From: UBA1370 sp964515115
Lineage (GTDB): Bacteria > Patescibacteriota > Microgenomatia > UBA1400 > PJMF01
Length of the DNA: 64,000 nucleotides
Assembly: GCA_964515115.1 (NCBI GenBank)
Contig: CAZESB010000003.1
Coordinates: 1-64,000, forward strand
Direction: 5' to 3'
Made by a program: the position numbers and the translations under genes. Positions 22,814 through 30,702 of the stretch are shown one piece after another. The stretch's first letter is position 1, and the number at the start of each line of letters is the position of its first letter. The notes beneath the pieces were generated by a model. It saw only the letters and a list, made by a program, of their open reading frames with translations, searched no databases and had not been told where the DNA came from.

Positions 22814-23257
22814 TTCAGCCACACACAATCACTCAAGCAATTTGAGTGTTGTTTGGATGACTAAAGGGCAGGATTAATGCCGATTATGAATAATCAGCAT
22901 CCTGATTTGATTCAGGGCGGAAAAGTATCAAGCGGCACTTCTCTGCTCTATCTCAAATAGGTCTTCCAATATACAATTTATCTATAAACATACAACGCCA
23001 AAATTACCCTTAATTGATACAATTATATGTTTGTAATTATATATTACAGGACTATGATTAACAATGGTGGTATCATTTCCGCGGTGATATACTCCCTTAA
23101 AAATATGCATTCATTTGAAAGTATGCTTGAGAGCAATAGGAATTCCAAAATAACATGGTATCAATTTGCCAGTACACTATCTGCAAGAGATTGCGTCCCT
23201 CACCACTATTAGTGAACTAAATAATTGGAAAAAGAATAAGAAGACTTAACCAGAATT
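22814..23257. other. AT-rich non-coding stretch with several small stems
   Basis: No convincing gene. It holds a CACTCAA/TTGAGTG hairpin (22830-22848), a CCTGA/TCAGG stem near 22890-22920, and on the minus strand a weak promoter TTGTAT (22990-22995), 16 bases, TATATT (22968-22973) that could drive the island genes. Confidence 0.4.
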
Positions 23258-23584
23258 ATGCAAGAAACCAATGGAAATAACCTCGAGGAACAAGTAAAAG
23301 AAGTGGTGTTTAATTTTGCGCAGATACTAAACCTATCTAGAAACCTTAGCCCCGGTCAGCATATTCAGTGCAGCGTAAGATCTGAACCCAGACTCATCAG
23401 GAAACAGATTGCAAAACTGGAGAGGGGACTGCGTAGTTTTCACAACCCCAGGGCCTATTCTGTGGAATATGAAATACCAGCAGCTTCAGGTGATGGCAAT
23501 AGAGGAGTAGGTATAGGAAAAGGAATAAGACAGGATGTCAAGTATTATGTAACTGTATGGTGCGAAAATCCGGAGGATGAGTAG
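23258..23584 (+). CDS. hypothetical 108-aa protein
   Basis: The frame starts MQETNGNNLEEQVKEVVFNFAQ and ends WCENPEDE at TAG 23582-23584. The N-terminal part looks amphipathic helical; RSEPRLIRKQIAKLERGL is a basic helix and DVKYYVTVWCEN a beta strand. No family is recognised and no strong RBS is seen. It is the only plus-strand gene between the island and tRNA-Val, and stops 3 bases before a copy of the tRNA-Val 3' end, as cargo next to an attachment site might. It could be real or a remnant. Confidence 0.5.
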   Translation: MQETNGNNLEEQVKEVVFNFAQILNLSRNLSPGQHIQCSVRSEPRLIRKQIAKLERGLRSFHNPRAYSVEYEIPAASGDGNRGVGIGKGIRQDVKYYVTVWCENPEDE

Positions 23585-23587
23585 TTG

Positions 23588-23606
23588 TTGTGAACTCGAG
23601 AGGACT
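23588..23606. repeat. 19-bp duplicate of the tRNA-Val 3' end
   Basis: TTGTGAACTCGAGAGGACT is identical to 23731-23749, which covers the acceptor and T-arm 3' side of tRNA-Val. The two copies are 143 bases apart in the same orientation. This is what an attachment site left by a tRNA-targeting integrase looks like, or the remnant of a tandem tRNA duplication. Confidence 0.65.
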
Positions 23607-23704
23607 GCTTGTCGCTTCGCTCCTGCGCGCTGGCAGAATACGATATGGTTAAGTTATCTTACTGCCAGAGCGAACCTAAAAGATTCTCTCCTGCCCCAAT
23701 TCAC

Positions 23705-23732
23705 AAAAAAAGACCCGAGCGGGTCTATTTTT
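23705..23732. terminator. bidirectional terminator between tRNA-Val and the 108-aa gene
   Basis: AGACCC-GAGC-GGGTCT with seven A on the left (U-run for the minus strand) and ATTTTT on the right (plus strand). It ends tRNA-Val transcription directly after the tRNA 3' end and could also end the gene at 23258. Confidence 0.85.
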
Positions 23733-23733
23733 G

Positions 23734-23807
23734 TGAACTCGAGAGGACTCGAACCTCTGACCTCTTCGATGTCAACGAAGCGCTCTAACCAACTGAGCTA
23801 CGAGTTC
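23734..23807 (-). tRNA. tRNA-Val (anticodon GAC)
   Basis: A complete 74-base cloverleaf on the minus strand: acceptor GAACTCG/CGAGTTC, D stem GCTC/GAGC, anticodon stem CTTCG/CGAAG with loop TTGACAT (anticodon GAC), T arm AGAGG-TTCGAGT-CCTCT, discriminator A. CCA is not encoded. Confidence 0.96.
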
Positions 23808-23830
23808 TTATTCACTTTTTCTATTCCCGC

Positions 23831-23881
23831 CCTCTTCGATGTCTCCGCCGCAGGCGGACTAACCAACTGAGCTACGAGTTC
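23831..23881 (-). pseudogene. 5'-part tRNA-Val copy disrupted by a palindrome
   Basis: On the minus strand the copy repeats the first 27 bases of tRNA-Val (GAACTCGTAGCTCAGTTGGT...) and later GACATCGAAGAGG. The anticodon-stem stretch between them (AGCGCTTCGTT) is replaced by TCCGCCTGCGGCGGA, and the 3' half is missing. It cannot fold as a tRNA. Confidence 0.8.
23844..23858. repeat. palindrome family copy 2, inside the broken tRNA-Val copy
   Basis: TCCGCC-GCA-GGCGGA. Its exact position inside a sequence otherwise identical to tRNA-Val suggests insertion or replacement by the repeat. Confidence 0.65.
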
Positions 23882-23933
23882 TTACTTGAGGAGTGCATTA
23901 TAGCAAAAAATTGAAGTGCTGGTCTACCAAACA

Positions 23934-24349
23934 TTAACCACCACTCCTGGCATTGCTAACTTCATGGTGCATCATGTCGTAAATGGTTTTGGTTTTTTCA
24001 TGACCACCCTTACCTTCAAGGCTCATCAAACCGGCGCCACGCTTCTTTCTTTTCTTGGCGTGCATTTGAGTGGCCCAAGTTCTGGCACTATGAACCCGTT
24101 TTCTCAGCAGCATGATGAAAGCTCTGAGTTTTTGGAAGAAATTGATGTAATACTTGCCGTCCANNNNNNNNNNNNNNNNNNNNNNNNNNNNNNNNNNNNN
24201 NNNNNNNNNNNNNNNNNNNNNNNNNNNNNNNNNNNNNNNNNNNNNNNNNNNNNNNNNNNNNNNGTCTCAGCTAAGGCCCTCGCAAAAGGATTATTTGCAG
24301 GACTAGTTCTACTTGCGCCTGGTAATTTTTTCTGTCCGTTATTATTCAT
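23934..24349 (-). CDS. unknown protein interrupted by an assembly gap
   Basis: The N-terminal part starts with ATG at 24349 (MNNNGQKKLPGASRTSPANN...) and enters the gap at 24263. On the other side (below 24164) a minus-strand frame is open to TAA at 23934, reading DGKYYINFFQKLRAFIMLLR ... GGHEKTKTIYDMMHHEVSNARSGG. The two parts are out of phase with exactly 100 N, so the gap length is nominal. Both halves are polar and lack membrane segments. That they form one gene is inferred from strand and position. No family recognised. Confidence 0.5.
24164..24263. other. assembly gap (100 N)
   Basis: A run of 100 N, most likely a placeholder of unknown true length. It interrupts the unknown minus-strand gene around it. 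Confidence 0.99.
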
Positions 24350-24452
24350 GATAAGAGGCCCGCTCAACAAGCAAGCTCAGTTTGCGCAATTATAGGATTA
24401 CCAGGCGAAAATGTCAACGCGGTCTTAAGGGTTTTTCTTGTGGTGCCGCTGA

Positions 24453-25445
24453 TTATAAAGCTGCCACCCAGTTTGCCACTTTGCGACGCTTGAGAGTTTG
24501 CTCAATCAGGGCGCGATATTGAGGATTTTTCCTTTGCTCTTCGCGGAGTTTCTGATCTTCAATTTTATTGACTTGCTCTTCAATTTCCTGGTCAGTTACC
24601 TCGAGTTTTTCTGCCGCGGCAATGGCGTCTAAAAGAAAAGTCAACTGAATTCTGCCCAGCGCTTCAGCTGCAAACTGGGCAGAAAGCTGCTCAAAAGTCA
24701 TGCCTTGGCGCTGCAAAAAATCGTCAAGTTTCATGTTCATGCTTTCCAACCTGCTCACCAAGTTGTTGAGTTCATATCTGACTTCTTCTTTCACCAGCAG
24801 TTCAGGGACTTGGGGACCGTTTTCATTAACCAAAGCCTGATAAATATGATGGAGTTCGTGCTCTTTTTGTTGCTCTGCAGTAGGCTGAGTGATTTTTTTA
24901 GCTGCAGCAGCAGCTTTTTCACCTTCTTCCGGATCTTTTTTAGTCACTGTTGCCACAGTCTTGGCATGAGCTTTTTTAGCCTCTTTAATCTGCTCCTCAA
25001 GATGTTTAGCAGCCTCTTTCTTGGCTTTTTTAACTACATTTTTATAGTTTTTGAGATTGACTTCCGGTTTTTGGGCAAGATGAGCTTCAATCACCCAATC
25101 ACTGCCCTTTTCCAACTTAACCGGATGAAATTCCGGCTGAGTCAGCGGCTGGTAATTATTTTTGCTGATTTCTGCCTGGTAGAGATCGGGAACAAGCTGT
25201 TGCAAGGCGCGCTCAATAATTTCACTCGAACCGATTTGGTCTTCCGCGATTTTGCTGGGAACGGCTCCTTTTCTAAATCCAGGAGCAGTCACGTTTTTCT
25301 TCAATCGATTAAGCACCTGATTGTAGGCCTGGTTGGCCTCGGCTGCCGGGATGGTGAGAATGATTATGGTGTTATCAATAATGGCGCTCTTTTGAGGAGC
25401 GCTTTTGGCCGCTTTTGTTGAAGTTGAGGGTTTGGTTTTCGCCAT
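24453..25445 (-). CDS. tig: trigger factor without PPIase domain
   Basis: A ribosome-bound chaperone at the exit tunnel, 330 aa instead of ~430-450. The ribosome-binding signature is GFRKGAVPSKIAEDQIG (family GFRxGKxP). After LAQKPEVNLKNYKNVVKKAKKEAAK the FKBP-like PPIase domain is missing; a Lys/Ala-rich charged linker leads straight into the C-terminal helical domain (ELLVKEEVRYELNNLVSRLESMNM). It has a promoter ending 8 bases before the ATG and no Shine-Dalgarno, suggesting a leaderless mRNA. Confidence 0.88.
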   Translation of the reverse strand: MAKTKPSTSTKAAKSAPQKSAIIDNTIIILTIPAAEANQAYNQVLNRLKKNVTAPGFRKGAVPSKIAEDQIGSSEIIERALQQLVPDLYQAEISKNNYQPLTQPEFHPVKLEKGSDWVIEAHLAQKPEVNLKNYKNVVKKAKKEAAKHLEEQIKEAKKAHAKTVATVTKKDPEEGEKAAAAAKKITQPTAEQQKEHELHHIYQALVNENGPQVPELLVKEEVRYELNNLVSRLESMNMKLDDFLQRQGMTFEQLSAQFAAEALGRIQLTFLLDAIAAAEKLEVTDQEIEEQVNKIEDQKLREEQRKNPQYRALIEQTLKRRKVANWVAAL

Positions 25446-25453
25446 AGGGGTGC

Positions 25454-25482
25454 ATTATATACTTGAGGGCGAATTTTCACAA
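25454..25482 (-). promoter_or_regulatory. promoter of trigger factor, leaderless configuration
   Basis: Minus strand -35 TTGTGA (25477-25482), 17-base spacer, -10 TATAAT (25454-25459), eight bases, then the ATG at 25445. Confidence 0.75.
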
Positions 25483-25533
25483 ATCTGGAGTATGCTACCT
25501 TCTGTATGCGCTATAATAAGCCCACTTAGCCAT

Positions 25534-25608
25534 GGCGCAGTACCAAAGTGGTCTAATGGCGAGGTCTGCAAAACCTTCGATTCACGGGTTCGAATCCCGT
25601 CTGCGCCT
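25534..25608 (+). tRNA. tRNA-Cys (anticodon GCA)
   Basis: Acceptor GGCGCAG/CTGCGCC, anticodon loop CTGCAAA (GCA), T arm CGGG-TTCGAAT-CCCG, discriminator U as expected for tRNA-Cys. A TATAAT lies at 25512-25517. CCA is not encoded. Confidence 0.95.
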
Positions 25609-25661
25609 CTCTTTCACTTTTTGTTTGTTCTATTGTTTGGCGTTAGTTTATACTAGAAAGT

Positions 25662-26312
25662 GTGCGCACTCTGTTAGCAAACGTCCGGGCCATAAATATT
25701 GATTGGCAAGGTTTCTTTATTAAAATTTTTCAACTTTTGGAAATTACTGTAATTATGGTGGGCTGGCTGGGTAGCAGTCTGCTAATCCAACAATATGACA
25801 CCTACCACTTAGCGATTGAGCAAATAGGCAACTTTGCCGGTTCATTGGCGATTTTTTTGTACTCAATGACTTTGGTACCTGGTATTCTGAAAAGATTAAA
25901 GGTCAAGCCGAAATATACAGTTCCCCTGGCCGATTTGCTGGTGACTTTTCGGAGGCGGATGGGCATTTTAATGTTCCTGCTCTTGTTTGTTCATATGCTT
26001 TTCATTTTCATTTTACCGATGGTGATTCAAGGAGGTCTGAGTTACTGGTATGTGGAAATCTGGCATGGTCAAGTTTGGGGATTGGCAGCCCTGGTTTTGC
26101 TGTTACCTCTCTGGATTACCTCAAATGATTTAGCCATTGAATTACTTGGTAAGTGGCGGCACATGATTCACCGTCTCACCTACATTATTATGGTTTTCAT
26201 TTTTTTCCATGCTGTTTATATTCGTTCCATCTGGGCGATCTTGCTGTTTGTTCAATTTGTGGCGCTGGTAGTTTCTTGGATTAGATACTGGCGGGTAGCT
26301 TCCAAGCGATAA
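25662..26312 (+). CDS. ferric-reductase-like heme membrane protein (MsrQ/YedZ type)
   Basis: A 216-aa protein with about six transmembrane helices. Histidines that could ligate heme lie in LLFVHMLF, KWRHMIHRLTY and FIFFHAVYIRS; the pattern FRRRMG ... H ... HRLTYI ... H is that of the ferric reductase-like transmembrane family. The start is GTG at 25662, the only plausible start before the first helix. It precedes miaB by 19 bases. Without a periplasmic MsrP or a flavin domain nearby, the redox partner is unknown. Confidence 0.7.
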   Translation: MRTLLANVRAINIDWQGFFIKIFQLLEITVIMVGWLGSSLLIQQYDTYHLAIEQIGNFAGSLAIFLYSMTLVPGILKRLKVKPKYTVPLADLLVTFRRRMGILMFLLLFVHMLFIFILPMVIQGGLSYWYVEIWHGQVWGLAALVLLLPLWITSNDLAIELLGKWRHMIHRLTYIIMVFIFFHAVYIRSIWAILLFVQFVALVVSWIRYWRVASKR

Positions 26313-26331
26313 TTTGCTAAAATATCACCCC

Positions 26332-27495
26332 ATGAGTAGCGCAGTAAAAACTTACTATATCCACACTTTTGGTTGCCAGTCCAACAAGAGCGATTCTGAA
26401 AGGATTGCTGGTGATTACTTGGCTCGTGGCTATGCTGAGGCTCAGGATTGGCGGCAGTGTGACGAGTTGGTGGTCAATACCTGCGCGGTCAGGCAGCGGG
26501 CTGAAGACCGAGCACGAGGCTTTATTCACAACGTAGTGGTTTATTTTCACGAACTGGGCCAGCCGCGGCCCAAAATTATTCTCACTGGCTGCATGACTCA
26601 TCACGGCAATGACCAGTTGTACGAAATGATCCCGGCGATTGACGAGATTTTGCCGATCAATGAAGTTGGTTTTAATCAAGCGGCGGTCAGAAAAGATCAA
26701 AAACATGCCTGGATACCGATTTCTACCGGCTGCAACTCTTTTTGCACTTATTGTATTGTCCCCTACTCACGCGGTCGGGAGCAGTCAAGACCTTTTGAAG
26801 CGATTATGCAGGAAATGCAAGCTTTAGTTGATAAAGGTTATGAGGAGGTAACTTTGCTGGGTATGAATGTTAATTCTTGGGGGCTGGAAAAAGTGGGCAT
26901 TGGTTTTAGAAAACTGATGCTGGAAAACAAAAATTTCACCAGGAAAGATTTGCCGGAAAACCAATCGCAATACTTACAGCCCACTGAAACTCCTCCGTTT
27001 GTGAAGTTGTTGCAGGCAATTTCCAAGTTCAAGCAGATCAAGAAAGTTAGGTTTATGACCAGTAACCCTTGGGATTTTCATGATGAACTGATTGAGGAAA
27101 TCGGCAGCAACAAGAAAATTGACCGCTACGTGCATCTGCCGGTGCAATCTGGCAGCAACCAGGTGCTTTACCGAATGAACCGTGGTTACACCAAGGAAAG
27201 ATACTTGGAAGTAGTGGAAAAACTGAAACAAGCTGATCCTGAAATTGTCTTGGGTACGGATATTATTGTCGGTTTCCCTGGTGAAACTGATGAAGAATTC
27301 GCCGAAACGGTGAAAATGGCTGAGGAGGTTGATTGGCAGGTGGCATTTATTGCCATGTACTCCCCTCGTCCGGGCACTGCCAGTTGGAGGATTTATCCCG
27401 ACGACATTCCTCACCACGTCAAAAAAGAACGCTGGGAATACTTGGACAAAATCATTAACAAAGATAATTTGTCCAACCGCCCAGTGGTAGTATAA
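26332..27495 (+). CDS. miaB: tRNA-i6A37 methylthiotransferase MiaB, lacking TRAM
   Basis: A radical-SAM enzyme that adds the methylthio group to i6A37. The N-terminal MTTase domain has HTFGCQSNKSDSE, NTCAVRQRAEDRA and LTGCMTH (three Cys of one 4Fe-4S cluster); the radical SAM motif is GCNSFCTYCIVPYSRG. The protein ends with WRIYPDDIPHHVKKERWEYL... so the C-terminal TRAM RNA-binding domain is missing (~388 aa against ~440-470). ATG at 26332 is preceded by TAAAAT (26318-26323) at 8 bases and by TGC forming an extended -10. miaA follows 4 bases later, completing the A37 pathway. Confidence 0.93.
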   Translation: MSSAVKTYYIHTFGCQSNKSDSERIAGDYLARGYAEAQDWRQCDELVVNTCAVRQRAEDRARGFIHNVVVYFHELGQPRPKIILTGCMTHHGNDQLYEMIPAIDEILPINEVGFNQAAVRKDQKHAWIPISTGCNSFCTYCIVPYSRGREQSRPFEAIMQEMQALVDKGYEEVTLLGMNVNSWGLEKVGIGFRKLMLENKNFTRKDLPENQSQYLQPTETPPFVKLLQAISKFKQIKKVRFMTSNPWDFHDELIEEIGSNKKIDRYVHLPVQSGSNQVLYRMNRGYTKERYLEVVEKLKQADPEIVLGTDIIVGFPGETDEEFAETVKMAEEVDWQVAFIAMYSPRPGTASWRIYPDDIPHHVKKERWEYLDKIINKDNLSNRPVVV

Positions 27496-27499
27496 AAAT

Positions 27500-28504
27500 A
27501 TGCAATTACCAATCATCTCCATTGTTGGCCCGACAGCCAGCGGCAAAACTGAGCTGGCGCTGAATTTGGCTAGTAGGCTTATAACTCGAAAGGTTGTAAC
27601 TGGCGCAGCAGTGATTTCTGCTGATTCTCGCCAGGTATATCAAGGTTTAGAGCTTTTAACAGGTGGCGATATTCCTGCTAATTTCGTGAAAAAAGTTGAG
27701 GCTGAATTGAATTACGCTTATTTTGTTGACGCTGAAGAAAGCAAAATTTCTCTCCACGGAGTGAGTATCATCAAACCTACTGATGAATGGTCGGTGGCTC
27801 ATTTCAGAACGATGTCCCAACAACTTATAAAAAAATATATTGTGAAAAACTATATCATTATAATCGTTGGTGGCACTGGTCTTTATCATGATTATTTTCT
27901 CTCTAATGATCCCGCTATCAGTGTTGCTCCTAATCTTATTGTGCGTGAAAAAGCCAATCAACTTTCATTAGCAAAACTGAAACAATGGGCAGAAAGTACT
28001 GATTCAAAAAAGTACCGGCAAATGAATCATTCGGACCAAAATAATCCTCGCCGCTTGATTCGCCTGATTGAAATTGCCCTAGCCCAACCAACCCCACCCA
28101 CCCAAACTCCAGAATTATTACCAACCCCGCGACATTTTTACCTTGGCCTGCAGCTTGAACCTGAAGAATTGGCTAAGAGAATTAGATCTCGGGTTTTATC
28201 ACGCCTAGAAGCAGGTGCAGTTCTGGAAGTGGAACAAGTTGCCAGCCTGCTTGATTCCACCAAAACCACCAACCCGGCTTACAAAACCTTAGGCTTTAGA
28301 GAAATTTTGGCTTACACTCAGGGAGAAATAACCAAAGAAGAATGTGTAGCAATCTGGACCAAAAAAGAACTGGCTTACTCAAAAAGGCAAATGACTTGGT
28401 TTAAGAAAAACAAAGCCATCACCTGGCTAAAAGCCGACGATCCCGGAATCGTCAACCAAGCTTTGACATGCTATACTAAATTTTATGATGTCTCTATTTT
28501 CTGA
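27500..28504 (+). CDS. miaA: tRNA dimethylallyltransferase MiaA
   Basis: Transfers the dimethylallyl group to A37 of tRNAs reading UNN codons, the substrate for MiaB. It is 334 aa. P-loop GPTASGKTELAL, then SADSRQVYQGLELLTGGD, GGTGLYHDYFL, and YKTLGFREI near the C-terminus. It is directly downstream of miaB. Its 3' end overlaps the next gene by 20 bases. Confidence 0.95.
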   Translation: MQLPIISIVGPTASGKTELALNLASRLITRKVVTGAAVISADSRQVYQGLELLTGGDIPANFVKKVEAELNYAYFVDAEESKISLHGVSIIKPTDEWSVAHFRTMSQQLIKKYIVKNYIIIIVGGTGLYHDYFLSNDPAISVAPNLIVREKANQLSLAKLKQWAESTDSKKYRQMNHSDQNNPRRLIRLIEIALAQPTPPTQTPELLPTPRHFYLGLQLEPEELAKRIRSRVLSRLEAGAVLEVEQVASLLDSTKTTNPAYKTLGFREILAYTQGEITKEECVAIWTKKELAYSKRQMTWFKKNKAITWLKADDPGIVNQALTCYTKFYDVSIF

Positions 28505-29522
28505 TAAACGAACAATTTTTGTAGCTCCTCAGTCCATCATTTTGACAATTTTTATTTTGTTGGTAATTTATTTCATTTTTTATATCAAAGAAGTGCTGCT
28601 TTTAGTATTGTTGGCCTTTATTATTATGGTGGCGCTCAGGCCGCTAGTGATGTGGTTTAAAAATCGCCTCAAATTTCGCAAACTTTTGGCTATTGTAACC
28701 ACCTACGTTATTTTTCTGGCAGGCTTGTTGATCTTCTTATCATTTGTTTTGCCTCCTCTGGTAAAAGAAGCAGCGGAGTTTCTTTCAGCCATGGATTTAC
28801 CGGCTATTGAAAATCAGATCAGATCTTTTGAGTTTTCTCTCAATCAGCTTAACGATTATGCCGACAGAATTGGCCAGTCGGTCAACATGCTTTTTAATGT
28901 CATCAACGCCACTTTCAGTACCCTTTTCAGACTGCTGACAATTTTCGTGATCTCAGTTTACTTAATGATTGACCGCGATAATTTGCACAAAAAGATTGGC
29001 TGGTTTACTAATAAGCCGAAACATTTTCGCCAGGCAAAAGAGTTTATTGACTCAATTGAGCTGCAGCTTGGCGGTTGGGTGCGAGGGCAGATTATCTTGA
29101 TGCTGGCTGTGGGCTTGGTTACTTATATTGGTCTGATGCTGTTGGGTATTCCACGCGCCCTACCCCTGGCGCTAATTGCCGGACTGTTGGAAATTGTGCC
29201 CAACATCGGTCCGACCGTTTCCGCTATTCCAGCTATTATCATTGCCTATCTAACTTTTGGGCCGGTGATGGCGTTGGTGGTGCTCTTGCTTTTTGTGGTA
29301 ATTCAGCAGGTGGAAAATAACTTGTTAGTGCCGAAAGTGATGAGCGCTCAAGCCAACGTCAATCCCTTAATCTCGATTATCGCCATTTTGATTGGTTTGA
29401 AAGTGATTGGGGTAATTGGCGCGCTTTTAGCCGTGCCTAGCTACATCATTTTGAGAACTACCTATGTCACTTTTTTCAGCTTGGTGGACAAAAAAGACAT
29501 TGAAAAAATCGAAAAAGCTTAG
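28485..29522 (+). CDS. AI-2E family transporter (PerM/YdiK-like permease)
   Basis: A 345-aa polytopic membrane protein with about eight helices. Typical family segments: QLGGWVRGQIILMLAVGLVTYIGLMLLGI, AGLLEIVPNIGPTVSAIPAII, and VVIQQVENNLLVPKVMS. Transported substrate cannot be inferred; the family includes quorum-signal exporters and Na+/H+ antiporters. The start lies within the end of miaA. Confidence 0.88.
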   Translation: MMSLFSDKRTIFVAPQSIILTIFILLVIYFIFYIKEVLLLVLLAFIIMVALRPLVMWFKNRLKFRKLLAIVTTYVIFLAGLLIFLSFVLPPLVKEAAEFLSAMDLPAIENQIRSFEFSLNQLNDYADRIGQSVNMLFNVINATFSTLFRLLTIFVISVYLMIDRDNLHKKIGWFTNKPKHFRQAKEFIDSIELQLGGWVRGQIILMLAVGLVTYIGLMLLGIPRALPLALIAGLLEIVPNIGPTVSAIPAIIIAYLTFGPVMALVVLLLFVVIQQVENNLLVPKVMSAQANVNPLISIIAILIGLKVIGVIGALLAVPSYIILRTTYVTFFSLVDKKDIEKIEKA

Positions 29523-29551
29523 AATTCACTACAAAACTCGCCTTTCTGTTG

Positions 29552-29557
29552 TATAAT
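29552..29557 (+). promoter_or_regulatory. -10 box of the RNase P RNA gene
   Basis: TATAAT, 7 bases before the predicted 5' end of the RNA; the -35 region is poorly conserved. Confidence 0.55.
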
Positions 29558-29564
29558 ACTGGCC

Positions 29565-29908
29565 ACAGAGTTCGGTAATGGCCTATCGCGCTGAGCGCGG
29601 TGGGAGGAAAGTCCGGACAGCAGAATAGAGGGTGTTTTGCGGTGGCCTCTTAATGAGGTTTAAGCGGAAGGTTCGCCTCCGGGCGGATACAGTTAGAGCC
29701 ACAGAGACGAGCTGCGTAGCGGCAGTTGAAACGGCCAAGTGATCGGGTGCTTGTTTGGTTTAGACCTAACAGGCGGCAATCCTCCCCGCTGCAACTGACG
29801 ACTTTCATCGCATTGGAGCTATTCCCAGCCGCTTTGGCGGCCGATGATAAAGTTTCAGGCATTAGATAAATCATTACCTAGTACAGAATCCGGCTTATGA
29901 ACTCTGTC
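29565..29908 (+). ncRNA. rnpB: RNase P RNA
   Basis: Catalytic RNA that removes tRNA 5' leaders. The ends pair (ACAGAGTTC with GAACTCTGT, P1). The universal CR-I/P4 signature GGAGGAAAGTCCGGAC lies at about 29602, and the 3' P4 partner ACAGAATCCGGCTTAT near 29883. About 344 bases, typical for bacterial type A. An intrinsic terminator follows. Confidence 0.95.
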
Positions 29909-29916
29909 ACCAAATT

Positions 29917-29939
29917 CTCCACAAGATGGAGGATTTTTT
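29917..29939 (+). terminator. terminator after RNase P RNA
   Basis: CTCCA/TGGAG stem with a five-base loop, then GAT and six T; 9 bases after the RNA end. Confidence 0.75.
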
Positions 29940-29997
29940 GTAGTCTTGGTATTTACTATCTCCCTCCAAACTCCGTATAATGGAACCAGGAGGTTAT

Positions 29998-30687
29998 ATG
30001 GACACAAACTACGCGACTTTTATTACCATCGTCAACAATGCTTTGGCTAGTATTCTCGCCTATCTGCCCCAGCTGGCGGCAGCTTTGGTGATTTTTGTGG
30101 TGGGTTGGATTTTGGCCAAGATTATCAGGGGCTCAGTCTTGAAAGTTTTTAGGGCAGTTTTTGGTGCTAAGATGGTCAAGAAAACCCCGGTTGATGATTT
30201 TCTCAAGCGTGGTGAACTGGGTCACAAAATTGAAGACTTACTGGCGTCTATTATTTTTTGGTTAATCATGCTGGTGGTGATTCACTCAACGGTATCAGTC
30301 TTGGGTTTGTCTTCTCTCTCGCATTTGTTGGAACAGATTATCAACTATATCCCCAACATGATTGCTGCCTTTACCGTCTTTATTTTTGGGGTGGTAGTAG
30401 CTGGTTTGGTCGAGAGTTTAGTGAAAAGTGCGGTTAGATCAATTGATGGCCGCGATAACAAAAGTGCCTTAGTGGCCGGCAAACTGGCAGGTTATTTTGT
30501 TTTTAGTATTGCTGGCTTGGCGGCAGTTTCTGAACTCGGTATCGCCAAAGAGTTCATCTTGATTTTGTTCGTTGGTTTTGTGATGATGTTTTCTCTTGGA
30601 TTTGCGTTGGCAATTGGTTTGGGTGCTAAAGATTTGATCCGGGAAATGTTGCATGACTGGTACAAACAGGCTAAAGAAGAAAAATAG
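29998..30687 (+). CDS. TM-helix-repeat membrane protein (CmpX-like)
   Basis: About 230 aa from ATG at 29998, chosen because AGGAGG ends 4 bases before it (29988-29993). There are four or five helices. Repeated amphipathic-hydrophobic units of the form YLPQLAAALVIFVVGWILAKII and YIPNMIAAFTVFIFGVVVAGLV match the conserved TM helix family related to small mechanosensitive channel N-termini. TTTACT-18-TATAAT (29952-29981) is a promoter. Function as a channel or stress regulator is inferred from the family. Confidence 0.75.
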   Translation: MDTNYATFITIVNNALASILAYLPQLAAALVIFVVGWILAKIIRGSVLKVFRAVFGAKMVKKTPVDDFLKRGELGHKIEDLLASIIFWLIMLVVIHSTVSVLGLSSLSHLLEQIINYIPNMIAAFTVFIFGVVVAGLVESLVKSAVRSIDGRDNKSALVAGKLAGYFVFSIAGLAAVSELGIAKEFILILFVGFVMMFSLGFALAIGLGAKDLIREMLHDWYKQAKEEK

Positions 30688-30702
30688 CCTTCATCTCAAT
30701 TT

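Noticed and set aside
23027..23212. 61-aa plus-strand ORF in the AT-rich spacer
   Set aside because: No ribosome-binding site, no recognisable features, and the composition is that of non-coding AT-rich DNA with stems and a probable opposite-strand promoter.
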